Shown here in pieces: positions 26,885 to 36,108 of a stretch of DNA of 64,000 bases. Origin of the DNA: Chitinophaga silvisoli (GTDB taxonomy: Bacteria > Bacteroidota > Bacteroidia > Chitinophagales > Chitinophagaceae); NCBI RefSeq assembly GCF_003412465.1, contig NZ_QTJV01000006.1, forward strand, positions 496,001-560,000. Direction: 5' to 3'. Every line of letters starts with the position of its first letter. Within the stretch, counting starts at the first letter, position 1. The notes beneath the pieces were generated by a model, which had not been told where the DNA came from, did no database searches, and worked only from the letters and a program-made list of their open reading frames with translations. Both the position numbers and the translations under genes were made by a program.

Positions 26885-27040
26885 ATGAAAACACTTTTTC
26901 TTATCCTTATGATAGCAATGCTCGCTGCAGCATTCGTGGTTACTTACCTGGTAAATAAGGAGCAGCGCTCCATGAACCGTTTAAGTGGTACTTTCATCAA
27001 GATGATCCAGAAGTTCGACTCCTGGCAGATGATGAGATAG
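26885..27040 (+). CDS. 51-residue single-pass membrane protein
   Basis: MKTLFLILMIAMLAAAFVVTYLVNKEQRS is a clean signal-anchor of about 20 hydrophobic residues with a short positively charged end, followed by a basic amphipathic tail ending QKFDSWQMMR. I do not recognise it. It ends 39 bases before another tiny ORF on the same strand; the pair is bounded on the right by the hairpin at 27192. It may be a real small envelope protein or a short toxin-like peptide. Confidence 0.5.
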   Translation: MKTLFLILMIAMLAAAFVVTYLVNKEQRSMNRLSGTFIKMIQKFDSWQMMR

Positions 27041-27079
27041 TTTTGTTTTTTATTCTCCTAAAAATTATTCCATTTTCCT

Positions 27080-27172
27080 ATGAGAACCAATCTTTTATTC
27101 AAGCTGGCGTGTATGGCAATTGCGGCAGTGGTGCTTTCTGTGCACCTCATGCGCAAGCGGCTGCGTGCTTAA
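27080..27172 (+). CDS. 30-residue single-pass membrane peptide
   Basis: The sequence MRTNLLFKLACMAIAAVVLS has one hydrophobic segment and a strongly basic end (HLMRKRLRA). It lies just after the 51-residue ORF and 20 bases before a terminator hairpin, an arrangement that suggests it is the end of a transcript. It could be a type I toxin-like peptide or a small membrane subunit; chance cannot be excluded. Confidence 0.35.
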   Translation: MRTNLLFKLACMAIAAVVLSVHLMRKRLRA

Positions 27173-27191
27173 AGAAATAACCTGATTAAGT

Positions 27192-27226
27192 AAAAAGCCG
27201 GATCGCAATTGCAATCCGGCTTTTTT
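27192..27226. terminator. bidirectional terminator
   Basis: AAAAAGCCGGAT and ATCCGGCTTTTT form a 12-bp stem around a 10-base loop. It follows the tiny membrane ORFs on the plus strand and the response regulator stop (27243) on the minus strand. Confidence 0.8.
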
Positions 27227-27242
27227 GATTTAATCGAAAAAA

Positions 27243-27911
27243 TTATCTGTTATAATACTTATTGACAGCGTCTGTACGGCTTCTTACATGTAGTTTCTCG
27301 TAGATATTGTGAACGTGTCTTCTCACCGTTTCTATGGAAATAAAGAGATTACTTGCGATCTCCTTGTATAAGAATCCTTTACTCAACTGATCCAGGATCT
27401 CCTTTTCCCTGGATGTCAATGCTTCGAGTGCCGGGTTTGGCTTCGCCTGCTTCTGGAAGTAAGCTACCACTCTTCTGGCAATCTGGGAGCTCATCGGAGA
27501 ACCACCTTCATGCAGGTCCCTGATCGCTTCCAGCAATTCTCCCGGAGGTGTCTTTTTTAAAATATACCCACTTGCCCCTGCCTCCAGTGCCTGAAAGATT
27601 TTATCATCATCTTCATACACCGTCAGCATCATAAAGTGCATATCCGGATATTCGTTTTTCAGTCGCGCAATGCACTCAATACCATTCATCCCGCCAGGCA
27701 GGTTAAAATCCATCAGAACTACATTGGGTAACAAATTAGGGATCTGTTCAACGGCCGTCTCCCCATTATTGAAGGCACCAATACACGCATAACCATCAGA
27801 GCCATTGATCAACAGTTCCATGGCTGTACGAATATCATGGTTATCTTCAACAATCGCCACGGAAATAATATCCATGTTATCCTGCGATTTCTTCTTAGAG
27901 TATACAGTCAT
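27243..27911 (-). CDS. LuxR/NarL-family response regulator
   Basis: A 222-residue two-component response regulator. The receiver domain has the acidic pocket (VAIVEDNHDIRT), the phospho-acceptor Asp in VVLMDFNLPGGMNG, the switch Thr in MMLTVYEDD, and Lys in YILKKTPPGE. The DNA-binding domain is the LuxR HTH: LTSREKEILDQLSKG, KEIASNLFISIETVRRHV. Start at the Met at 27911 or the shorter Met at 27875 (MDIISVAIVEDN). It lies 55 bases downstream of the sensor kinase on the same strand, so it is almost certainly the kinase's partner. Targets are not visible. Confidence 0.92.
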   Translation of the reverse strand: MTVYSKKKSQDNMDIISVAIVEDNHDIRTAMELLINGSDGYACIGAFNNGETAVEQIPNLLPNVVLMDFNLPGGMNGIECIARLKNEYPDMHFMMLTVYEDDDKIFQALEAGASGYILKKTPPGELLEAIRDLHEGGSPMSSQIARRVVAYFQKQAKPNPALEALTSREKEILDQLSKGFLYKEIASNLFISIETVRRHVHNIYEKLHVRSRTDAVNKYYNR

Positions 27912-27966
27912 TTATATCAGTTGTTATTATTTTCTATGAGGTCAACCCAATAATACAAATATATAA

Positions 27967-30900
27967 TTAAATTAATGGTATATCCAGGAAAACTCTGGTT
28001 CCATTGTCTGATGAGATATCAGCCGATCCGCCTACTGCCGCCATCCTTTTCTGGATGTTTTTTAAACCATTTCCAAACAACCTTACCTTCTCCTGATCAA
28101 AGCCCTTACCATTATCTTTTATCATAATGGTCATGTTCTTATGCATTTCTATTTGTATCACTACTTCAGTAGCCTGTGCATGTTTCACCACATTGTGTAA
28201 GGATTCCTTCACAGCAAGGTAAATATTCCGCCTGGTTCCGCCACTTAACTTAATATTGGGTATGCTTTCCGGGATATAAAACTGATGCGTTATATGCGCA
28301 TGTTCCAGGAAGTCAGCCGCAAAGCTACGCATATATGCGATCAAATTCTCCAAAGAATCATTTGAAGAGTTCATCGCCCAAATTATTTCACTCATTTTGT
28401 CTACAAGCTCACCCGCTGCTTCCGAGATCCGCTCTATCTCCCGCGTCTGGTTCGTATCCTGGATCTTGCGCTTTGCAATTTCACTGAGTAATCGTATTGT
28501 AGACAAGCCGGAACCAAGGTCATCATGCATATCGCTGGAGATACGTGCCCTTTCCTGGTCTACCGCCTGCTCTTTTTCAAGTTTTAACTTCTCATGCCGG
28601 ATCTTGTAGTCAAGGTAGAGCGTGGAGAAATAATACGCCACACCCAGCAGGAGTAACAACAACAGGAACCTGAACCACAGCGATTGCCAGAATGGAATAC
28701 GTATCACAATTTCCAAAGTCGTAGGGGTACTGTTCCAGATATCGTCATTGTTGGATGCCCGCACATTAAAAGTGTAAGTACCCGGCCGCAGGTTGGTATA
28801 ACGTGCCATCCTGAAAGTACCCGCCTGCACCCAGTCTTCATCTGCCCCATCCAGTTTATACTGCACTTTATTCTTCAGTGGATTAGTAAATTCCAGCGGC
28901 ACAAATTCTATGGCGATTGTATTGTGGTTGTAAGGTAATTCGATCCTGCGCAACAGGGATAGGGCTGTATCTGATTCGTATGGTTTATCCAGCACTTCCA
29001 TGCGCATGATTACAACTTTCGGTTTGGAAGGGTTGTTCCTGAAATCCTTCGGATAGAAACCATTCACCCCCCTGATGCCTCCAAAAAATAATTCACCATC
29101 GGTCGATTTATAAAATGCACCGGTGTTGAACTCGTTTGATTGCAAGCCATCTTCGTAATTGTATGTAGTGATTTCATCAGTGACCTGGTTGATCTGGGAA
29201 AGGCCTTTGTTGTGGCTCACCCAGATGCGGTCCTTATCGTCGAGTAATACACCGTAGAAATAATCATTCACCAGGGACGGGAAGGTGTAACTATTGTAAT
29301 GCTGGATGATCTGGTTCTTTTCATCCATTACGAACAACCCTTTGGAAGTCGCTACGAGCAACTGTTTGTGCGCGTTCTTATTGATTGATTTTACAATCGT
29401 ACCAGGCGGTAAATTGATCTTTTCCCAACTCGGGCTATCCGCCTTTTTCACATACACTGCTACCTTGGTGCCCACATATTTATTGCCCAGGAAATCTTCA
29501 AAATAAGTAGTCAGTATTTCGTCCGGGAACTCGTGGATGATAGAGGCTTTGTAAGTTCTGCCTACAGGCATCATCTGCAGCAGGTAACTGCCGTAATTGA
29601 AGTAAACTTCGCCGGTGTTGCGCTTGAACAGGAATGGATAAATATCTTCCTGGTTCGGCATGCCAAGTGCTTTTACAGATGCAGTAAGATCTTCGAAACG
29701 ATGGTTGTGTACATTGAACAAACCGATGAACATATCAGAGAAATGGAACCATAGGTGTTCAAAATCTTCTCTGCAGATGGCATTCAGGTTCTTGGCAGGG
29801 AAGATATTATTCCGCCCGTCATCCCCCGGTATACGTTCCAGCCACTTCCCTCCTTTCTCATAAATATCCAGTCCATCGTGCATGAGGCCTACATAGAGTT
29901 TGCCATCATCATGCTTGTACACAGCCCTGACCATATTGTGCGTGATAAAGGGCGAGCGGTACAGGTTGAACACCTTCTTGTTCGGAGAATATTTTTTAAT
30001 CCCATCCCCATCTGTGCCTACCCACATATTGTCGCTCGCATCGCGGTACAGGTAGGTCACAACATTCCAGCTCCTGGTTTCAGAGCCATTAAAAGTGACA
30101 ATGTGATTGATAATTTCGTTGCGTTTAATGTTGTAGACGATGATTCCGTCCGTACCACCAATCCATACATTGCCATGCTGATCCAGCTCCATACAGAGCG
30201 GTACGAATGAGATATCTTTTTCATCGTGCTGGTCAAAGGTGAGTGGTGTATACTTATTCAGTTTTTTATTAAAGAGCACTACATGTCCCTGAGATGCGAT
30301 AATGAGCGTATCACTATTCAGGTTGCGGATCACAGGGTGAGTGGTAATTCCCGGAAGACAGTACGTAGTAACGCGGAGTGTTTTGATATTCATGGCCAGC
30401 AGTTCACCGGCTTCGAAGATCATCCAGATTGTGTTGCCATCTTTGATTACGGCGGATGCCGACAAACCTTTGCGCAACATGGCTGGCGGATAGAGGATCA
30501 GTCGCCTGATGGCGTAGGTCTTGTAGTCGAGTACATAAAGGCCTTTTGCTGGTCGCCATACATAGAGCGCATTCTGTGCAGTATCCTCACCCAGGATCTT
30601 GAACTTACTGCCGGTATCCCGCTCGCCATTACTTGCCCAGGTAGTGTCTTCCAGTACGTTTTCAAAACTGTTGCGGTATTCGTCGTAGACACTGATACCG
30701 TAGTTATGTGTAAGTATCAGCTGGTGATGAGCGTTGCGGTACAGGGAATAGCCCTTGTAGCCTTTCAGGGCGAAGCGGTTGATGAGGGCACGGCCACCGG
30801 TGTTGCTCCGGGTCCCCAGATTGCCTTTCCCCTGCCCCGCTATCTCGCGGGAACTGGGGTTGTAACGGTATTCATTGAACACATAGCCATCAAACCGGTT

Positions 30901-31104
30901 CACACCGTCATGCGTAGCAATCCACATGAATCCCTGGGTATCTTCCAGAATGTCATACACGGAATTTTGAGAAAGCCCTTCATTCACCCCGTATGAGTCG
31001 AAGATATACGGCTTTTCCTGTGCCTGTAACACAGTCACTGGTAAGGTGCATAGGAAAAACAATAAAAGAGTCCTTATTTTCTGCGCCGCCCGTTGCAATG
31101 ACAA
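27967..31104 (-). CDS. propeller-type sensor histidine kinase
   Basis: A 1045-residue two-component sensor. After a signal peptide (LLLFFLCTLPVTVLQAQ) the periplasmic part is a beta-propeller of about 14 repeats (YDILEDTQGFMWIATHDG is the first) followed by a Y_Y_Y Ig-like domain (about 720-805, NHNTIAIEFVPLEFTNP). One transmembrane helix at about 805-830 leads to a HisKA_3 helix with phospho-His in ARISSDMHDDLGSGLS (about 858) and a HATPase domain with N-box AVKESLHNVVKHA and G-box DNGKGFDQEKV, ending at residue 1045. It resembles hybrid sensors of polysaccharide utilisation loci, but the regulator is a separate gene 55 bases downstream. Ligand is unknown. Confidence 0.93.
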   Translation of the reverse strand: MSLQRAAQKIRTLLLFFLCTLPVTVLQAQEKPYIFDSYGVNEGLSQNSVYDILEDTQGFMWIATHDGVNRFDGYVFNEYRYNPSSREIAGQGKGNLGTRSNTGGRALINRFALKGYKGYSLYRNAHHQLILTHNYGISVYDEYRNSFENVLEDTTWASNGERDTGSKFKILGEDTAQNALYVWRPAKGLYVLDYKTYAIRRLILYPPAMLRKGLSASAVIKDGNTIWMIFEAGELLAMNIKTLRVTTYCLPGITTHPVIRNLNSDTLIIASQGHVVLFNKKLNKYTPLTFDQHDEKDISFVPLCMELDQHGNVWIGGTDGIIVYNIKRNEIINHIVTFNGSETRSWNVVTYLYRDASDNMWVGTDGDGIKKYSPNKKVFNLYRSPFITHNMVRAVYKHDDGKLYVGLMHDGLDIYEKGGKWLERIPGDDGRNNIFPAKNLNAICREDFEHLWFHFSDMFIGLFNVHNHRFEDLTASVKALGMPNQEDIYPFLFKRNTGEVYFNYGSYLLQMMPVGRTYKASIIHEFPDEILTTYFEDFLGNKYVGTKVAVYVKKADSPSWEKINLPPGTIVKSINKNAHKQLLVATSKGLFVMDEKNQIIQHYNSYTFPSLVNDYFYGVLLDDKDRIWVSHNKGLSQINQVTDEITTYNYEDGLQSNEFNTGAFYKSTDGELFFGGIRGVNGFYPKDFRNNPSKPKVVIMRMEVLDKPYESDTALSLLRRIELPYNHNTIAIEFVPLEFTNPLKNKVQYKLDGADEDWVQAGTFRMARYTNLRPGTYTFNVRASNNDDIWNSTPTTLEIVIRIPFWQSLWFRFLLLLLLLGVAYYFSTLYLDYKIRHEKLKLEKEQAVDQERARISSDMHDDLGSGLSTIRLLSEIAKRKIQDTNQTREIERISEAAGELVDKMSEIIWAMNSSNDSLENLIAYMRSFAADFLEHAHITHQFYIPESIPNIKLSGGTRRNIYLAVKESLHNVVKHAQATEVVIQIEMHKNMTIMIKDNGKGFDQEKVRLFGNGLKNIQKRMAAVGGSADISSDNGTRVFLDIPLI

Positions 31105-31238
31105 TATTAAAGTTAAAAGAGGTTAGTAATGCATGTTTAACTGTGTCCACAAAAACGCAGTGCTTGCAAATATATAAATCTGCTACACACTTTCTAATGA
31201 TTTTGTAATTTTCTTGCCTGAACTGTCAATAATAACCC

Positions 31239-32270
31239 ATGCAAAAATTCATCAAATCCTTACTCCTGCTACATTCTGTATTCTTTTTTCATTTTTCCCA
31301 GGCCTATGCGCAGCAAAAACCAGTCATTAAACTACTTGAAACCCCGCCTATAGCGAGTATCAGAGGTATGTCCGTCGTAAATGACTCCATTGTGTGGGTG
31401 TCTGGCACCGGCGGACAAGCAGGCTTGACCACTGATGGTGGCAGGCACTGGCAATGGATAAAAGTTCCCGATCATGATAGTATGGACTGGAGGAGTCTGC
31501 AGGCATTTAGTAGCCAGCAGGCACTGCTGTTAAATGCCGGTTCTCCTGCCCATGTCATGCGCACCACAGATGGAGGCAAAACCTGGAAGAAAGTATATGA
31601 GGACACTACAAAGGGCATTTTTTTTGATGATATCGTATTCCTTGATGACAACAGAGGTTGGGCTATCGGTGATCCCATTCCACCGGATGCTAAATTTGCT
31701 TTAATTAATACATATGACGGTGGTAAAACCTGGGTGAAAAGTCAACATTACCTGCTGGCAGAACCCGGAGAAGCTCTCTTTGCAGCCAGTGGAACAAACC
31801 TGGTAGCTCAATACTATGAAAATAAAATCGTGGGAGGTATGGTCACCGGTGGAAAGGTGAGCAGGTTCATTTACGATTATAACATCGTCGTATTACCTAT
31901 CACCCAGGGCAGCCCCAGCAAGGGCGCTTTCTCCCTGGCATTTGAAAGGGATGGGCAAAAAGGCGTGATCGTAGGCGGAGACTACCTGCACGATAAGGAT
32001 ACTACCAGGAATTGTGTGTATACAAATGATTATGGGAAAACCTGGAACCTGTCTGTCACGTCTCCCGGGGGCTATCGGTCCTGTGTAGTACATGTAAGCG
32101 GAGATCTGTTCCTTGCCACCGGTACCTCGGGCACAGACATCTCCCGAGACGGAGGGGTGCATTGGGAAAAGATCAGTGATGAAGGATTTAATGTAGCCGG
32201 CGTGTCACCAAATGGAAAGAAGATCTGGCTGGCAGGCAGCCGCAAACTGGGTATCATCGAACTACCTTAA
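31239..32270 (+). CDS. secreted YCF48-like / Asp-box repeat protein
   Basis: The 343-residue protein has a signal peptide (LLLLHSVFFFHFSQAYAQ) and a beta-propeller with Asp-box turns: TDGGRHWQWIK, TTDGGKTWKKV, YDGGKTWVKS, NDYGKTWNLS and RDGGVHWEKI. This looks like the YCF48/BNR family annotated as oxidoreductase or photosystem stability-like in Bacteroidota; enzymatic function is not established. It is probably exported. It lies divergent from the sensor kinase and 370 bases upstream of GH31. Confidence 0.85.
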   Translation: MQKFIKSLLLLHSVFFFHFSQAYAQQKPVIKLLETPPIASIRGMSVVNDSIVWVSGTGGQAGLTTDGGRHWQWIKVPDHDSMDWRSLQAFSSQQALLLNAGSPAHVMRTTDGGKTWKKVYEDTTKGIFFDDIVFLDDNRGWAIGDPIPPDAKFALINTYDGGKTWVKSQHYLLAEPGEALFAASGTNLVAQYYENKIVGGMVTGGKVSRFIYDYNIVVLPITQGSPSKGAFSLAFERDGQKGVIVGGDYLHDKDTTRNCVYTNDYGKTWNLSVTSPGGYRSCVVHVSGDLFLATGTSGTDISRDGGVHWEKISDEGFNVAGVSPNGKKIWLAGSRKLGIIELP

Positions 32271-32640
32271 TAAAAAAGGGGTATTGAAAAACACCCCCGA
32301 AAAAATAGGTTAAAGCAAAAAGTATATTATTCAGAGTGGAAAGATAATCCGGGAATGCATTACTTGTATGTGAATTTTCGCCAATGTGTTATTTTTACAG
32401 GTAACGGCAGATAACCAGCGCCGAATGATATAATATCAGGTAGCGTATCAGTTTGAATTTCATTTTAAAAAACAGGATTTTGTGTATAACAAAGCATTAA
32501 AATCCGGAAGAGGCCGGCAAACGGTTGCATTAAATTTAAACTGATCTGCTACCTAAAATCGAAACACTGTTATAACAATATTTTTTTGCCTAATTTAGGC
32601 ACCGTTAGGGAAAGAGAATGGTTTTTAATAAAAGCGAACT
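32271..32640. other. intergenic region upstream of the GH31 gene
   Basis: About 370 bases without a gene. GGGGT-N10-ACCCC at 32278-32297 is a weak hairpin after the YCF48-like gene. The perfect palindrome GCCTAATTTAGGC is at 32588-32600, about 40 bases before the GH31 ATG, a possible operator. No clear TAnnTTTG element. Confidence 0.4.
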
Positions 32641-35034
32641 ATGCAAGTAACGACCTCATCTGGTAAGTATTCCGTGAAGCACTATCCGGATACAATTAAG
32701 GAGTGGAAAAAAGAAGGCAACTACTTCTATTTTTATACATCGGAGACCATCCTGGAAGTAAGGATTATATCAGATAAGATCATCCGGTTCCGCTATGCTG
32801 CTGATGGAAAGTTTCAACGTGACTTCTCGTACGCAGTAAGTGACCGGCTCGAAGAAACACCTGTCAACTTTGGACTTCGGGAGTATGAAGAGAACTTCGA
32901 ACTCTACACTGATATTCTGCGCATTTACATCAACCGCGATGACCTGCGCCTCACTATTACCGACTCGGAAGGCCGCATCATCAACCAGGATGAAATGGGC
33001 TTCCACTGGCAGTATTACCTGCAAAAGGGTGGTAAAATAGTCTACTGCAGCAAGCAGATTCAAGAAGGCGAATGCTTCTATGGTATGGGCGATAAACCGA
33101 CCGATCTGAACATGCATGGCAAGCGCGTAGAAAACTATGGCACGGATGCTTATGGCTATCAGAAAGACACTGATCCACTCTACAGAAATATCCCGTTTTA
33201 TTACGGCCTGCACCAGGGCATAGGTTATGGTATTTTCTTTGACAACACCTTCCGCACTATCTTCGATTTCGGTAAGGAAAGAGAGAATACAACCAGCTTC
33301 TGGGCAAGAGGTGGTGAAATGAATTATTACTTCATTTACGGTCCTGAATTACTGCAGGTAGCCGAAGGATATACAAAGATCACCGGTACACCGGACCTGC
33401 CGCCACTGTGGGCTTTGGGCTATCAGCAATGCCGCTGGAGCTACTACCCCGATAAGCGCGTCAGGGAGATTGCCGCTGAATTCCGTAAACGCGAAATTCC
33501 CTGTGATGTTATTCATCTTGACATCGATTACATGGAAGGCTTCCGCTGTTTTACCTGGAGTAAAGAAGGATTTCCTGAACCTGCCGGATTGATCAAAGAC
33601 CTTGCTGCCATGGGCTTCAAGATCGTTGTAATCATTGACCCGGGTATAAAGGTAGACCCTGACTATGCTATTTATCAGCAGGGTATTCAAAAAGACTATT
33701 TCTGTAAGCGTGCCGATGGCGCACTCATGGAAGGGGATGTATGGCCGGGCAAATGCGTATTCCCGGACTACACCAATCCCGAAGTGAGAAAATGGTGGGC
33801 GAGCCTCTTCAAAGGACTCGTTGATACCGGCGTGCGCGGCGTGTGGAACGATATGAACGAACCCGCCGTGTTCGAAATGGGCACCTTCCCGGAAGACGTG
33901 CGCCACGACTACGATGGCGAAGCAGTGAGTCACCGTAAAGCACACAACATCTACGGTCACCTCATGAGCAAGTCGACGGAAGCCGGTATGCGCAAATACC
34001 TCATGCCACACCGTCCTTTTGTGATCAGTCGCTCCTGCTATGCCGGTGCACAACGCTGGACTTCACTGTGGACGGGCGATAACGTAAGCAGCTGGGATCA
34101 CCTCTGGCTGGCCACCATCCAGGCACAGCGACTCGCTGTATCCGGCATCTCATTCGTAGGCAGCGATATCGGCGGATTTATTGGCGAACCTGATGGTGAA
34201 CTCTATGTTCGCTGGATACAGTTAGCCGTATTCCATCCACTCATGCGTACCCACTCCGCCAGCAATGAAACAGGGTTCAACCAGGAACCATGGAGCTTTG
34301 GCGGCGAATATGAAGTAGTAGCGAAGAAGTTCATCCAGCTACGCTACCAGCTCTTGCCTTACTTATATACAACCTTCTGGCAATACAGCGTGAATGGTAC
34401 ACCTATGATGCGCCCGCTCGCATTCGTAGACCAGCACGATAAACAAACACATGACCGTACACACGAATTCATGCTCGGCGATAACCTGCTCATCAGTCAC
34501 GTGAGCGAAAAGGGCATGAAGGAAAAAGAAGTCTACCTTCCGGAAGGGCTGTGGTACTACTACTGGAATGACCAGGTCTATACCGGGAAGCAAACAGTGA
34601 AAGTGGCTACCCCGCTGGAAGAAATGCCGCTGTTTGTAAAAGCAGGAGCAGTCATACCTCATTACAATAAAATCCAGTACGTAGAGCAGCGCGATACGGA
34701 AGAAATGATCCTCCATGTATATTACAGCGATGTAGTCACCAGCAGCGTACTCTACGAAGATGCAGGCGATCACTACGGTTATAAGAATGGCCAGTACAAT
34801 AATATCCGTTTCAAACAGGTGTCTACCAAACAACAGTTTGAGTTGAGAAAACGCTTCTTTGGCAACTACGATGCTGCTTACAGAAAGCATCATATTTACA
34901 TCCACGGATTACCATTCAAACCAAAGGAATATATCATAGATGGCAAGGCCGTAAAACTCTCTGCTGCCAACGCCAGCGCGGGGGTATTCAAGATAATTGC
35001 TGAACGTAAATTTGAGACGCTTGTGATCAAATAA
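32641..35034 (+). CDS. GH31 alpha-glucosidase
   Basis: The 797-residue enzyme has no signal peptide and should be cytosolic. The nucleophile Asp is in GVWNDMNEP (about 403), the acid/base Asp in SLWTGDNVSSWDHL (about 479); further signatures are PPLWALGYQQCRWSY, DVIHLDIDYM and GFKIVVIIDPGI. The order (N-terminal beta-sandwich, TIM barrel, beta domains, a C-terminal domain with VKAGAVIP) is that of the classic alpha-glucosidase/alpha-xylosidase family. It hydrolyses terminal alpha-linked glucose, most often alpha-1,4 or alpha-1,3; specificity cannot be read here. A single gene with its own 22-bp terminator. Confidence 0.93.
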   Translation: MQVTTSSGKYSVKHYPDTIKEWKKEGNYFYFYTSETILEVRIISDKIIRFRYAADGKFQRDFSYAVSDRLEETPVNFGLREYEENFELYTDILRIYINRDDLRLTITDSEGRIINQDEMGFHWQYYLQKGGKIVYCSKQIQEGECFYGMGDKPTDLNMHGKRVENYGTDAYGYQKDTDPLYRNIPFYYGLHQGIGYGIFFDNTFRTIFDFGKERENTTSFWARGGEMNYYFIYGPELLQVAEGYTKITGTPDLPPLWALGYQQCRWSYYPDKRVREIAAEFRKREIPCDVIHLDIDYMEGFRCFTWSKEGFPEPAGLIKDLAAMGFKIVVIIDPGIKVDPDYAIYQQGIQKDYFCKRADGALMEGDVWPGKCVFPDYTNPEVRKWWASLFKGLVDTGVRGVWNDMNEPAVFEMGTFPEDVRHDYDGEAVSHRKAHNIYGHLMSKSTEAGMRKYLMPHRPFVISRSCYAGAQRWTSLWTGDNVSSWDHLWLATIQAQRLAVSGISFVGSDIGGFIGEPDGELYVRWIQLAVFHPLMRTHSASNETGFNQEPWSFGGEYEVVAKKFIQLRYQLLPYLYTTFWQYSVNGTPMMRPLAFVDQHDKQTHDRTHEFMLGDNLLISHVSEKGMKEKEVYLPEGLWYYYWNDQVYTGKQTVKVATPLEEMPLFVKAGAVIPHYNKIQYVEQRDTEEMILHVYYSDVVTSSVLYEDAGDHYGYKNGQYNNIRFKQVSTKQQFELRKRFFGNYDAAYRKHHIYIHGLPFKPKEYIIDGKAVKLSAANASAGVFKIIAERKFETLVIK

Positions 35035-35050
35035 ATAATCTTGCTTTTAT

Positions 35051-35103
35051 AAAACTACAAATCCCAAATTCTCATTCCTGAAGAATTTGGGATTTGTAGT
35101 TTT
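35051..35103. terminator. terminator after GH31
   Basis: The arms 35051-35072 and 35082-35103 pair perfectly over 22 bases around a 9-base loop. Flanking A and T tracts support termination. It begins 17 bases after the GH31 stop codon. Confidence 0.8.
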
Positions 35104-35544
35104 AAACCAGTTTTGATTTAAAAAAAAAGGGCACTGTAGATTGAGATCTTAGTGCCTTTTCATAACCTATGCCAACTTTAGAGTTAATCAAAATTAATAC
35201 GTTATAACGTATACACAAACACTCCGATCAAAATGAACAAAATGAACGGAACGCTGAACAATGAACGAAGCTTATTTCGTTAATAAGAAGTTATGAAAAG
35301 GATTTCACTTGTTACCACAACCATTTCCTTAACAAATTGTTTAGAATAAGGGCAGATTCGCTACATATTGTTAAGCATCCTCCACGCACCATACACCCTG
35401 AAAAGATGAAATAGTATGTCTAATCCTGTAATACAATGGGTTATAAATACGCGGCATAATAGTTGTGCCTCCTTTGGCAGAGAATATGTTTTATTATCTG
35501 ATGTTAAACGGAACCCATTATTAAACCTTTCAAAATTCATTCTT
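35104..35544. promoter_or_regulatory. leader region of the KGG protein gene
   Basis: About 440 bases. It contains AAAAAGGGCACT and AGTGCCTTTT arms of a second hairpin (35126-35160), the perfect 16-bp palindrome ATACGTTATAACGTAT (35197-35212), and four TGAAC copies at 35234-35266. The palindrome is a good operator candidate. No small gene is seen. Confidence 0.4.
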
Positions 35545-35955
35545 ATGGCTGCAGAACAAAACAATCACTTCACCCAGGAACAAGAAAAACTCGAAAGGGA
35601 GCATTCGCACGAGCACAATCATGGACATGAGCAACATGGTAACAATGCTCACCAGAGTCACAATTCTGAAGGAGAAGAAAAATCTAAATCAGAAACTCCT
35701 AGTCGCAAAGATAAACGCGGGTTTGCCTCTATGGATGCATCCATGCAGCGTGCGATAGCCAGTAAAGGCGGTCGTGCCGCACATGCACAGGGCGTAGCCC
35801 ACGAGTTTAATTCTGCGGAAGCACGCGAAGCCGGCCGTAAAGGCGGCGTAGCAGTAAGCCGGAACAGACAGCATATGGCCGAAATTGGTAAGAAAGGCGG
35901 AGAAGCAGCGCACAATAAAAGAAAGAAAGCACAGCAACAACAGAACGCTGAATAA
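35545..35955 (+). CDS. KGG-motif stress-type protein with His-rich N-terminus
   Basis: The 136-residue, very hydrophilic product has three KGG units at 74-76, 99-101 and 117-119 (SKGGRAAHAQG, RKGGVAVS, KKGGEAAH), the signature of the con-10/YciG-like family of small general stress proteins. Residues 20-40 are His-rich (HSHEHNHGHEQHG), an uncommon addition that could bind metal. The start at 35545 (MAAEQNN) is chosen over an upstream in-frame Met at 35416, whose region is not protein-like. It is a single gene ending at a terminator at 35986. Confidence 0.75.
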   Translation: MAAEQNNHFTQEQEKLEREHSHEHNHGHEQHGNNAHQSHNSEGEEKSKSETPSRKDKRGFASMDASMQRAIASKGGRAAHAQGVAHEFNSAEAREAGRKGGVAVSRNRQHMAEIGKKGGEAAHNKRKKAQQQQNAE

Positions 35956-35985
35956 CGGTTTTTTGCCCTGAAGTTTTTCCCAAAG

Positions 35986-36034
35986 AGGGATTACCTGGAA
36001 TGTGGATCTCACATTGCGGTAATCCCTTTTTTTT
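35986..36034 (+). terminator. terminator after the KGG gene
   Basis: AGGGATTACC and GGTAATCCCT form a 10-bp stem around a loop with its own small AATGTG/CACATT stem, followed by eight T. It lies 30 bases after the KGG stop. Confidence 0.85.
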
Positions 36035-36108
36035 ATGTGGCGAACAAATTTCCACAAATGAGATTTTTTTTCCGGGGAATGGAAAATCAGATTATTTTTA
36101 TTCCTATT

